A stretch of 64,000 nucleotides of DNA, taken from positions 1,008,716-1,072,715 of the forward strand of contig CAXXHH010000003.1 in the NCBI GenBank assembly GCA_963663005.2, in the 5' to 3' direction. Positions 35,784 to 43,803 of the stretch are shown here, one piece after another (within the stretch, counting starts at the first letter, position 1; every line of letters starts with the position of its first letter). A program made the translations under genes and the position numbers. Source of the DNA: CAINVV01 sp963663005 (GTDB taxonomy: Bacteria; Bacteroidota; Bacteroidia; Bacteroidales; Prolixibacteraceae). A model generated the notes under the pieces. That model saw nothing but the letters and a program-made list of their open reading frames with translations. It searched no databases and was not told the DNA's origin.

Positions 35784-36692
35784 ATGGCGCTTCCCCATTA
35801 TGCTTTTATCGATATCCTGATAAGTCTGGTGTTGGCATTTATCATGTTTGGGGTAGGATTATCCCTTACCTCAACCAGCTTTAAGAATGTGTTCTTTTTC
35901 CCAAAGGCGCTGGTTACCGGTTTGTCATCTCAGATAATTATTCTTCCAATCATAGCTTTCACAATCTCCTATCTTTCAAACTTACCATTGGCTTTTAAAG
36001 TCGGACTGATAATTCTTTCCACCTGTCCGGGAGGAACGGTATCCGGTTTTATCACCTATTTCTTCAAAGGCAATGCCGCCTTGTCAATAACCTTTACTTC
36101 TATTAATAGCATCATAACCTTATTTACGATTCCGTTTATCGTCAATCTCAGCCTAGAGTTCTACTATGGACAGGGGACAGAAATTCAGCTCTCCTACCTG
36201 GAAACCATTATTCAAATATTTTCGGTGACGATATTTCCGGCAATTCTCGGAGTTTTGGTAAGATCATGCTATCCGGCTTTTGCCATAAAAACGCAACGGC
36301 CGTTGAAATTGGTCCTGCTCGTCGCACTTGGCGTCGTGTTTGTCATTAAATTCTTTGCCACGGAACAAAGTGGCGGTTCGGGGGTTACGGTGACCGAAGT
36401 ATTCACGATTCTTCCCTTCGCCCTTTTGCAGAATGGACTTTCCATGTTATGGGGATACCGTTTTGGTAAATTCAACAAACTCGGAGAAAGAAATTCCTAC
36501 ACGATTGGTATTGAGGCTGCGGTTCAGAATACAACGCTTGCATTCCTGGTAGCCGGGACACTCCTGCATAATCAGGACATGGTTAAACCGTCACTTATTT
36601 ATGCCCTATTTTCATTTTGGACAGCCATAACCTACACATTCATAATCAAAAGAACAAATCGGCTCGGTCTGTTTGACGAATTCAGATCGTAG
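35784..36692 (+). CDS. Bile acid:sodium symporter (BASS) family transporter
   Basis: 302 residues with about nine to ten hydrophobic helices. Family motifs are FIMFGVGLSLTSTSF near the N-terminus, ILSTCPGGTVSGFITYFFKGNAAL around residues 76-100 and IGIEAAVQNTTLAFLVAG at about 236-253; these are the discontinuous helices that bind sodium and substrate. BASS proteins carry organic anions or other small organic solutes. It starts 9 bases after the synthetase gene, so the two are co-transcribed, and export of the synthetase product or precursor/sodium handling are both conceivable. The substrate is not predictable. Confidence 0.88.
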   Translation: MALPHYAFIDILISLVLAFIMFGVGLSLTSTSFKNVFFFPKALVTGLSSQIIILPIIAFTISYLSNLPLAFKVGLIILSTCPGGTVSGFITYFFKGNAALSITFTSINSIITLFTIPFIVNLSLEFYYGQGTEIQLSYLETIIQIFSVTIFPAILGVLVRSCYPAFAIKTQRPLKLVLLVALGVVFVIKFFATEQSGGSGVTVTEVFTILPFALLQNGLSMLWGYRFGKFNKLGERNSYTIGIEAAVQNTTLAFLVAGTLLHNQDMVKPSLIYALFSFWTAITYTFIIKRTNRLGLFDEFRS

Positions 36693-36728
36693 CGAAAATT
36701 AAGCGGCCGAACGTTTCCACTTGGTACC

Positions 36729-36774
36729 AAAAGACCACCGATCCAACTTTGTAAAGTTTGATCGGTGGTCTTTT
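36729..36774. terminator. Terminator of the synthetase-transporter operon
   Basis: AAAAGACCACCGATC pairs with GATCGGTGGTCTTTT, continued inside by AACTTT/AAAGTT, giving more than 20 pairs. Located 37 bases after the BASS gene stop. The AAAA/TTTT ends allow it to work on either strand. Confidence 0.88.
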
Positions 36775-36803
36775 AGCATATGGAGGCATCAGTAGTGGAT
36801 TTA

Positions 36804-36830
36804 ATTTTGTAGGGGATTCACCTACAAAAT
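36804..36830. repeat. Second perfect hairpin after the terminator
   Basis: ATTTTGTAGG / CCTACAAAAT with a 7-base loop, 30 bases after the terminator. No T-run follows. Could be an operator or an RNA structure in the leader of the small gene at 36961, for which a TAAATTTG box lies at 36893-36900. Confidence 0.6.
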
Positions 36831-36960
36831 TATCAGACTTTTGACCACCTCGTTTCTCTGAACCCCTTACCAGTCGCCCGCGGCCGCCAAGGTAAATTTG
36901 CTATACAAACTACAGAACAACAGTAGTAAAAAAGAGTAGCAACAATTCAATAGTACGACC

Positions 36961-37218
36961 ATGAACGCCGAGCAATTTACCAAATGGTTACAAAAAGAAG
37001 CCGAAACCCTTTTTTATCAGGACTCAACTCCCGAAGCATTTATGAATAAGGTCAAACCATTGATCGAAGAGCTCACAAAAACAACCGCCGCAGAAAATTT
37101 TTCAGAAAGAGATCTGCATGAGATACTCATGGGTAAGAAATCTCAAAAAAGTGCAACCCATGCACCACAAAACAGCTATTTTGACATCGTGGATCTTGCC
37201 TTGTACAGGGCGAATTAA
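36961..37218 (+). CDS. Small hypothetical protein, 85 residues
   Basis: Acidic, mainly alpha-helical sequence without signal peptide or membrane segment (FTKWLQKEAETLFYQDSTPE at the start, NSYFDIVDLALYRAN at the end). A TAAATTTG -7 box at 36893-36900 about 60 bases upstream suggests its own promoter. I recognise no family. The well-behaved codon pattern and the flanking non-coding gaps favour a real gene. It does not overlap any neighbour. Confidence 0.6.
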   Translation: MNAEQFTKWLQKEAETLFYQDSTPEAFMNKVKPLIEELTKTTAAENFSERDLHEILMGKKSQKSATHAPQNSYFDIVDLALYRAN

Positions 37219-37396
37219 GAAGAATTAGAATCCGTATTTTAGGTTTCACAATTTTGCCCACTTTCCCATTCTTACCGTGGCAAGCTGAACCAGCACCACG
37301 CCCATTTCTGCTGAAGATAGTTTATCCGTTTTAGGTAATGCCGTGTGCTTTACGAACATTACATTTTTTGTACATTCGCGACTTGACAATCAAGCA

Positions 37397-39616
37397 ATGA
37401 ACAAAAAATTTTGGAGCTCCGCGCTAATCCTATTTCTACTTTTACACGCTGCCGCTTTTGCAGAAGGCGCATTATTCACTGGAATCCCTGGCAATAAGAA
37501 GGTTAATCTGCCACTCAAAAAAACAATCAATCAGGATTATAAAATACATGCCAGGCACTTTGACGGAAACATCAAATTAGATGGAATTATAGACGAAAAG
37601 GCATGGCTGAAAGCCGACTCTGCGAAAAATTTCTGCATGGTGCTCCCTTACGACACCGGACATAGCGCGGCGCAGTCGGTAGTCAAAGTGCTCTATGACG
37701 ACAAAGCCTTTTATCTGGCCATGATTTTTCATGATACCCTACCAGGAAAGCGCCCCGTGGAATCGCTGCGCAGGGATTTCACGTTTGTGAACAATGACAA
37801 TTTTCTCTTCTTTATTGATCCGTTCAACGATCAGACTACCGGATATTCTTTTGGGGTAAATGCAGCCGGAGCCATGTGGGACGGCACCATGAGCGGAGGT
37901 GCGGCATCGAGTATGGTGTGGGATTGCAAATGGGAGGTCAAAACAAAGAACTATCCCGACAGGTGGACTGCCGAATTTCGTATTCCTTTTAAATCAATTC
38001 GTTACAAACGCGACGTCGATCAATGGAATATAAATTTTTCCCGTCTGGACTTAAAACGAAACGAAAAATCGTCCTGGGCGCCCATGCCCCGGCAATTTCC
38101 AACTGCCTCCCTCGCCTATGCGGGAAGAATTCTATGGGAAACGCCACCGCCAAAATCGGGTCTGAAACTTTCGCTTATACCATATATTTACGGAAGTGCA
38201 TCCCGGAACTTCGAAAAAAAGGAGGAGACGATATACAGGAAAGATTTTGGGTTTGATGCAAAAGTGGGTCTTACCACCTCTCTCAATCTCGACCTGACCT
38301 ACAATCCGGATTTTTCGCAGGCCGAGGTGGATGACCAGGTTACAAATCTGGAACGTTTTGAACTCTATTTCCCCGAGAAAAGGCAGTTTTTTCTGGAAAA
38401 CAGCGACCTGTTCGGCAATTTTGGTACGTCTGGTACGCGACCGTTCTTCTCTCGCCGGATTGGGTTGGATTCTCCTGTAAACGGCGGCGCCAGATTAAGC
38501 GGAAGACTGGGCCAGGACTGGCGTATCGGAATGATGGACATGCAGACAGGCAGCGAAGGAGACTTTCTTTCCCGAAATTTTTTCGTCACTTCCATCCAGA
38601 AAAAGGTTTTCTCCAGATCGAATATCGCTGCAATATTCGTAAACAAGCAACAAATGAATATTCCGGCAGCGTGGAGTGGCAATAGCTACAACAGAATCGC
38701 CGGACTAGAATACAATCTTGCCAGCAGTAACAACTTCTGGAATGCAAAGCTTTTTGCCCAAAAATCCTTTACCCCCAATTCCATTTCATCGGAAGAATAT
38801 TCGCAAGGACTCAATGTAATCTATTCCCGAAAATCGTACATGCTCGAGCTGACTCAAATATATGTTGGAAAGGATTTTAATGCAGAAACAGGATATGTTC
38901 CCCGTAAGGATTATCTCCGAATTAATCCAAGAATCACTACGAAATTTTATCCCAAACAGGGTACCATCGAAAATCACGGACTGGTCGTCGAAGGTGATAA
39001 TTATTACCTGCCAGGAAACGGCCAATTAACGGATCGCAAGTATGGTTTAACCTACCTTTTCAATTTTAAAAACAGAATACACCTGGAGTTCAAATCCAAT
39101 TTATGGTACGTCCTTTTGCGTCAAAATTTTGACCCTACGAACCAGGGAAAGAACTTTCTTCAAACAGGCACAGGATACAACTGGGGAGATTTTTCATTCC
39201 TGTTCAACTCCGACAACCGCACGATTTTTAAATACGATTTTTCCGCTGGTTACGGTGGCTACTTCAACGGCAACCGATGGTTTGTGCAGGGAGCCTTCAA
39301 TTACAGATTTCAACCGTATGGTTATATCTCATTAATATATAGTTACAACAAACTGCTTCTCCCGGATCCATGGACTCATACCGGATTCTGGATGGTGGGA
39401 CCAAAATTGGATGTCACCTTTACCGATAAATTATTCTTCACAACCTACGTCCAGTACAACCAGCAGGTCGACAATCTGAATATTAATGCCCGGTTTCAAT
39501 GGCGCTACAAACCCGTTTCGGATATTTTCCTGGTCTACACCGATAACTATTTCCCCGATAGCCGGAATGTCAAGAATCGGGCAATTGTGCTAAAAATGAC
39601 TTACTGGTTCAATTGA
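37397..39616 (+). CDS. DUF5916 protein with CBM9-like N-terminal domain
   Basis: 739 residues. A signal peptide (FWSSALILFLLLHAAAFAEG) is followed by a CBM9-type sugar-binding fold at about 50-230 (FDGNIKLDGIIDEKAW, DDKAFYLAMIFHD, WTAEFRIPFKSI). The DUF5916 barrel-like region extends to the end and contains FELYFPEKRQFFLEN. The protein is predicted to sit in the outer membrane. I used ATG 37397, which begins at the signal peptide, rather than the earlier ATG at 37343. It heads a plus-strand run with GH2, GH125 and a transglutaminase lipoprotein, so it may bind or admit a glycan substrate. Confidence 0.87.
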   Translation: MNKKFWSSALILFLLLHAAAFAEGALFTGIPGNKKVNLPLKKTINQDYKIHARHFDGNIKLDGIIDEKAWLKADSAKNFCMVLPYDTGHSAAQSVVKVLYDDKAFYLAMIFHDTLPGKRPVESLRRDFTFVNNDNFLFFIDPFNDQTTGYSFGVNAAGAMWDGTMSGGAASSMVWDCKWEVKTKNYPDRWTAEFRIPFKSIRYKRDVDQWNINFSRLDLKRNEKSSWAPMPRQFPTASLAYAGRILWETPPPKSGLKLSLIPYIYGSASRNFEKKEETIYRKDFGFDAKVGLTTSLNLDLTYNPDFSQAEVDDQVTNLERFELYFPEKRQFFLENSDLFGNFGTSGTRPFFSRRIGLDSPVNGGARLSGRLGQDWRIGMMDMQTGSEGDFLSRNFFVTSIQKKVFSRSNIAAIFVNKQQMNIPAAWSGNSYNRIAGLEYNLASSNNFWNAKLFAQKSFTPNSISSEEYSQGLNVIYSRKSYMLELTQIYVGKDFNAETGYVPRKDYLRINPRITTKFYPKQGTIENHGLVVEGDNYYLPGNGQLTDRKYGLTYLFNFKNRIHLEFKSNLWYVLLRQNFDPTNQGKNFLQTGTGYNWGDFSFLFNSDNRTIFKYDFSAGYGGYFNGNRWFVQGAFNYRFQPYGYISLIYSYNKLLLPDPWTHTGFWMVGPKLDVTFTDKLFFTTYVQYNQQVDNLNINARFQWRYKPVSDIFLVYTDNYFPDSRNVKNRAIVLKMTYWFN

Positions 39617-39650
39617 AAAGTGGGGAGTGAAGAGTGAAAAGTGGAGAGTA
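39615..39650 (+). repeat. GAGTGAAAAGTG-type repeat, left of the GH2 gene
   Basis: 36 bases of imperfect GAGTGAAAAGTG iterations. The matching complement lies right of the GH2 gene (42307-42352), so the gene is bracketed by short inverted low-complexity repeats. Confidence 0.6.
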
Positions 39651-39668
39651 ATTAATGAAAAAAATAAA

Positions 39669-42290
39669 ATGATGAAGGCGAAAAAAATTTTCGGACTGAC
39701 AATGCTGCTCTTTGCACTTTCTTTTGCCCTTTCAGCCCAACCGCGGCAAATTCAGGTGAACGAACATTGGAAAGCCAAAAGGGCAATTGATGAATTTGCC
39801 GATGGCACACAGATTTCCGCCCCCGGATTTCAATCGGCAGGATGGATGGATGCAGTCGTTCCGGGTACCATCCTGACCACTCTTTTGCATAACAAACAAA
39901 TACCGGATCCATTTTTCGGTTTGAACAATACAAAAATCGCAGATGTCTACAACACTGGTCGCGATTACTATACCTATTGGTTCAGCACGGAATTTGAACT
40001 GCCGGCAACTTCTCCGAACGAGCAGGTATGGCTCAATTTCAGAGGTATCAACTATTTTGCAGAGATTTACCTCAACGGAAAGAGAGTAAACACAGCCACT
40101 CATCAGGGGATGTATCTGCGTGAAAAATACCTCGTCACATCCCTGCTTCTCACTGGAAAAAAGAACAAGCTGGTTGTTTGGGTGGCTCCTCCGGATCCGG
40201 TCGGGAATCCGAACAATGGTCAGGGTGGCGATGGCACAATAGCCCGAAATGTCACCATGCAATGCACCGCTGGATGGGACTGGATCTGCCCGATACCAGA
40301 TCGCAATACCGGCATCTGGGATCAGGTTTCCCTCGAAATTACCGGCAGCGTGGATCTGAAGAATCCCTATATCGAAACGCGTGTGCCTGGCGTTCGGGTA
40401 CCGGGTGGAAAACAAAATCCTGCATTCTTGCTTGCATCTGCCGACTTGAAGAACTCCTCCAATACTCTGGTTAAAGGAGTCGCTACAGTGGAAATCGACG
40501 GTCAAAAAATTGTCCAGAATGTGCTCCTCCAGCCCAATGAGGAAAAAACCGTTTCCTTCCGGGAAATCGAACTAAAAAACCCGCGATTGTGGTGGCCTAA
40601 TGGCGTAGGAGATCATCCGCTGTACCCCGTCGAAATTGATTTCACTACCGCTGACGGCACGCTTTCTGACAGTGAAACTATCCCGGTAGGAATCCGGGAA
40701 ACCGGCCATGAGTTTGATCAAAAACTGAGATCACAACTATTTTCTGTTAACGGACAAAAACTGTTCATGAAAGGTGGTAACTGGATTGCTTCCGACGCAA
40801 TGCTCCGCTTTACTCCGGAACGCTATGATGCAGAAGTGCGAATGCATGCGGGCATGAATATGAACATGATACGCGTCTGGGGTGGTGGGCTCACAGAAAG
40901 ACCGGAGTTTTATGAGGCTTGCGACAAATATGGGATTCTGGTATGGCAGGATCTCTGGATTTCTGGCGATTGTAACGGAGAATGGTTTGATCCGGCAAAA
41001 AAAGATTCGCAGGAACGGCGCAAAGCCTATCCCGACAACCACAACCTCTTCCTGACATCTGTCGCCGATCAAGTCAGGATGCTTCGGAACCACCCGAGTC
41101 TCTTCCTCTGGTGTGGCGGCAATGAGACCTATCCTCCAAAAGACATTCTGGAGGCCTTACAGCAGGATATTTTCCCGAAAATGGATCCGAAACGCTTCTT
41201 TCTGGATCAATCGCTTTCGCCAAAATTGATGATGAACGAAAGAGGAGGAACGGGTGATGGTCCGTACGGTATTCTCGAACCGGTTGATATGTTTACGAAA
41301 AGATCCTTCCCATTCAATCCTGAGATTGGCTCCATTGGCATTCCAAATTTTGACGGGTTAAAAAAAGTCATTCCGACGGAAGAAATGAGGGTTCCAAATT
41401 CCCCAAATGGTTCCGGTTCATGGGCGTATCACAAATACCACTCTCTGAAAGATTTCCCAGATCGCTATGGAAAAGTTAAGGGCGTGGAAGATTATTGCAG
41501 GAAAGCCCAGATCGTCAGCTATGAGCAGTACCGCTCGTTGCAGGAGGCATTCAATTACAAAATGTGGGACTGGTATGCTGGGATGCTTGTTTGGAAAAAC
41601 CAAAATCCGTGGACTGCCTTACGGGGTTCATTTTACGATTATTACCTGGATTACCAGGGGGGCTACTTCGGGTACAAACATGGAGCGGCGCCTTTGCATA
41701 TCCAGCTGAATCTCAATGATTCTGCCGTTTGTGTCGTAAATCAGACTGTCAGCAAAATAGATAAATATACAGCAACCATTCAAATGTACGATCTGCATGG
41801 GGGTATGATCTCAGAAAAAAAAGAGAGCGTTTCAATGGACGCTCAAAGCACAAAATTGCTGAACAAAGTTATTCTTCCAGCTACCACAAGCGGAATCTCC
41901 TTCCTGAAACTATCGCTTTTCGATGGTGCTAATTTGATGGTGGATGAAAATTTATATTGGCTGACAACCAAACCCAAATCGTATGAAGCCTTAAGCGAGC
42001 TGGCGACCGTCAAGCTGAGCGCTACCGCGGAAAAATCCGACGCCGGAACTTCCTATATCACCGTCAGTAATCCCGGCAAGGAAACGGCCTTCTTTATCCG
42101 CTTGAAAGTGGTGAATGCCGCAGGGGAATTGATTTTGCCCGTATTTTTGGATGAAAATTATTTCACTTTGCTGCCTGGCGAATCCCGTAAAGTAAAACTG
42201 GATGCTAAAGACGCCTTCAGGAATAAATCAGAAGTTCTAAAACTGAGTCTCGAAGGTTGGAATATAGAGCCATCCTTACTAAATTTATGA
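39669..42290 (+). CDS. Glycoside hydrolase family 2, beta-mannosidase/exo-glucosaminidase-like
   Basis: 873 residues with a signal peptide (IFGLTMLLFALSFALSAQ). GH2 layout: jelly-roll sugar-binding domain (about 25-200), Ig-like domain, TIM barrel (about 320-640) and C-terminal Ig-like domains. Barrel landmarks are FMKGGNWIASDAM, MNMIRVWGGGLTERPEFYEACD, and the acid/base Glu in LFLWCGGNETYPP; the nucleophile is probably the Glu in NPEIGSIG. This pattern is nearest to exo-beta-glucosaminidases and beta-mannosidases, not beta-galactosidases. ATG 39669 starts at the signal peptide. Next to GH125, a beta-mannoside or N-glycan-like substrate is plausible. Confidence 0.88.
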   Translation: MMKAKKIFGLTMLLFALSFALSAQPRQIQVNEHWKAKRAIDEFADGTQISAPGFQSAGWMDAVVPGTILTTLLHNKQIPDPFFGLNNTKIADVYNTGRDYYTYWFSTEFELPATSPNEQVWLNFRGINYFAEIYLNGKRVNTATHQGMYLREKYLVTSLLLTGKKNKLVVWVAPPDPVGNPNNGQGGDGTIARNVTMQCTAGWDWICPIPDRNTGIWDQVSLEITGSVDLKNPYIETRVPGVRVPGGKQNPAFLLASADLKNSSNTLVKGVATVEIDGQKIVQNVLLQPNEEKTVSFREIELKNPRLWWPNGVGDHPLYPVEIDFTTADGTLSDSETIPVGIRETGHEFDQKLRSQLFSVNGQKLFMKGGNWIASDAMLRFTPERYDAEVRMHAGMNMNMIRVWGGGLTERPEFYEACDKYGILVWQDLWISGDCNGEWFDPAKKDSQERRKAYPDNHNLFLTSVADQVRMLRNHPSLFLWCGGNETYPPKDILEALQQDIFPKMDPKRFFLDQSLSPKLMMNERGGTGDGPYGILEPVDMFTKRSFPFNPEIGSIGIPNFDGLKKVIPTEEMRVPNSPNGSGSWAYHKYHSLKDFPDRYGKVKGVEDYCRKAQIVSYEQYRSLQEAFNYKMWDWYAGMLVWKNQNPWTALRGSFYDYYLDYQGGYFGYKHGAAPLHIQLNLNDSAVCVVNQTVSKIDKYTATIQMYDLHGGMISEKKESVSMDAQSTKLLNKVILPATTSGISFLKLSLFDGANLMVDENLYWLTTKPKSYEALSELATVKLSATAEKSDAGTSYITVSNPGKETAFFIRLKVVNAAGELILPVFLDENYFTLLPGESRKVKLDAKDAFRNKSEVLKLSLEGWNIEPSLLNL

Positions 42291-42306
42291 CCAAATTCAC
42301 CCCCTA

Positions 42307-42352
42307 ATTTTTCACTTTTAACTCTTCATTTTTCACTTTTAACTCTTTACTT
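42307..42352 (-). repeat. GAGTGAAAAGTG-type repeat, right of the GH2 gene
   Basis: Reads TTTTTCACTTTTAACTCTTC iterated on the plus strand, the inverse of 39615-39650. Just upstream of the GH125 ATG. Confidence 0.6.
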
Positions 42353-42359
42353 ACCAATC

Positions 42360-43802
42360 ATGAAATTATCCAGACGCAATTTTGTGCAAACCAGCACACT
42401 GGCAATGGCCGGAACACTTACCTCTGTGAATTCGTTCGCATCTGTCGCTTCCGAAAACCAATATGTCTCCAAGCGACCGATTCCGGCAAAACGAAAATTC
42501 ATCTCAGAAGCTGTCGAAAAAGCCATTGTGCAAGTCAAAGGGAAAATTAAAGATCCAAAATTGGCCTGGATGTTCGAAAACTGCTATCCGAACACCCTGG
42601 ATACGACTGTCACCTACTCCGAGAAAAACGGACAACCGGATACATTTGTTATTACCGGAGATATCAATGCCATGTGGCTTCGCGACAGTACAGCTCAGGT
42701 ATGGCCGTATCTTCCGCTGATTAATGAAGATGAAAAACTGAAAAAGATGATTGCCGGACTGGTGCGCCGTCAGACAGAATGCATCCTGATTGATCCATTT
42801 GCGAATGCCTTTAACAATGGTCCGGGGAAAAGCGAATGGCTTACTGATCTTACCGACATGAAGCCCGAATTGCACGAACGCAAATGGGAAATCGATTCGC
42901 TCTGCTTTCCCGTGAGACTGGCTTATCATTATTGGAAGAGTTCCGGCGATAGCTCGGTATTCACCGAAAATTGGCGTGGAGCTGCCAAATCGATCATCCG
43001 CACCTTCAAAGACCAGCAGAAGAAAACTGGCAAAGGCAGTTACTCCTTCATGCGCAAAACGGAAAAAGCCAGCGATACGCAATTCGGAAACGGTTACGGC
43101 CTTCCGGTGAAACCGATAGGATTGATTTGTTCTGCTTTCCGCCCATCCGACGATGCCACATTTTTCCAGTTCCTGATTCCGTCAAACTATTTTGCAGTAG
43201 TCTCCCTAAAACAGATAAGTGAAATTTCTTCTAAGGTTTTGAAGGATGAAAAGCTGGCGACGGAAGCATCGGCTCTTGCCGCTGAGGTCGAATCCGCACT
43301 TAAAAAATATGGCATTGCTACACATACAACTGCAGGAAAAATTATTTCATACGAGGTTGACGGCTATGGCAATAACCTGTTTATGGATGATAGCAATATC
43401 CCAAGTCTGTTGACACTGCCCTATCTCGGCACTATCCCGGCAACGGATCCTTTGTATCAAAATACGCGCAAATTTGTCCTGAGCGATGCCAACCCTTGGT
43501 TTTTCAAGGGCAAAGCCGCCGAGGGATGTGGCGGTCCTCACGTGAACGGCGGATATGATTACATCTGGCCAATGAGCATCATCATGCGGGCTATGACTTC
43601 CTCCGACGATGCCGAAATCGCCAAATGCCTGAAATGGCTCGTTGAAACGGACGCGGGAACGGGATTCATGCACGAAGCATTCCTGAAAGATGATCCAAAA
43701 ACCTTCTCCCGCTCCTGGTTTGCCTGGGCAAATACCCTTTTCGGAGAGTTAATTCTCAAGATTTATCACGAACGTCCAAATCTCTTAACCACACTTTACT
43801 AA
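42360..43802 (+). CDS. GH125 exo-alpha-1,6-mannosidase
   Basis: 480 residues; metal-independent inverting exo-alpha-mannosidase family (formerly DUF1237) that removes alpha-1,6-linked mannose. A twin-arginine-like signal is at the N-terminus (KLSRRNFVQTSTLAMAG). Signatures include ITGDINAMWLRDSTAQVWPYL near residue 98, RKWEIDSLCFPVRLAYHYW, GLICSAFRPSDDATFFQFLIP and ECGGPH-like AEGCGGPHVNGGYDYIWPM near the C-terminus. Gut Bacteroides use such enzymes on N-glycans and yeast mannan. It lies between GH2 and the transglutaminase lipoprotein in one direction. Confidence 0.94.
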   Translation: MKLSRRNFVQTSTLAMAGTLTSVNSFASVASENQYVSKRPIPAKRKFISEAVEKAIVQVKGKIKDPKLAWMFENCYPNTLDTTVTYSEKNGQPDTFVITGDINAMWLRDSTAQVWPYLPLINEDEKLKKMIAGLVRRQTECILIDPFANAFNNGPGKSEWLTDLTDMKPELHERKWEIDSLCFPVRLAYHYWKSSGDSSVFTENWRGAAKSIIRTFKDQQKKTGKGSYSFMRKTEKASDTQFGNGYGLPVKPIGLICSAFRPSDDATFFQFLIPSNYFAVVSLKQISEISSKVLKDEKLATEASALAAEVESALKKYGIATHTTAGKIISYEVDGYGNNLFMDDSNIPSLLTLPYLGTIPATDPLYQNTRKFVLSDANPWFFKGKAAEGCGGPHVNGGYDYIWPMSIIMRAMTSSDDAEIAKCLKWLVETDAGTGFMHEAFLKDDPKTFSRSWFAWANTLFGELILKIYHERPNLLTTLY

Positions 43803-43803
43803 C

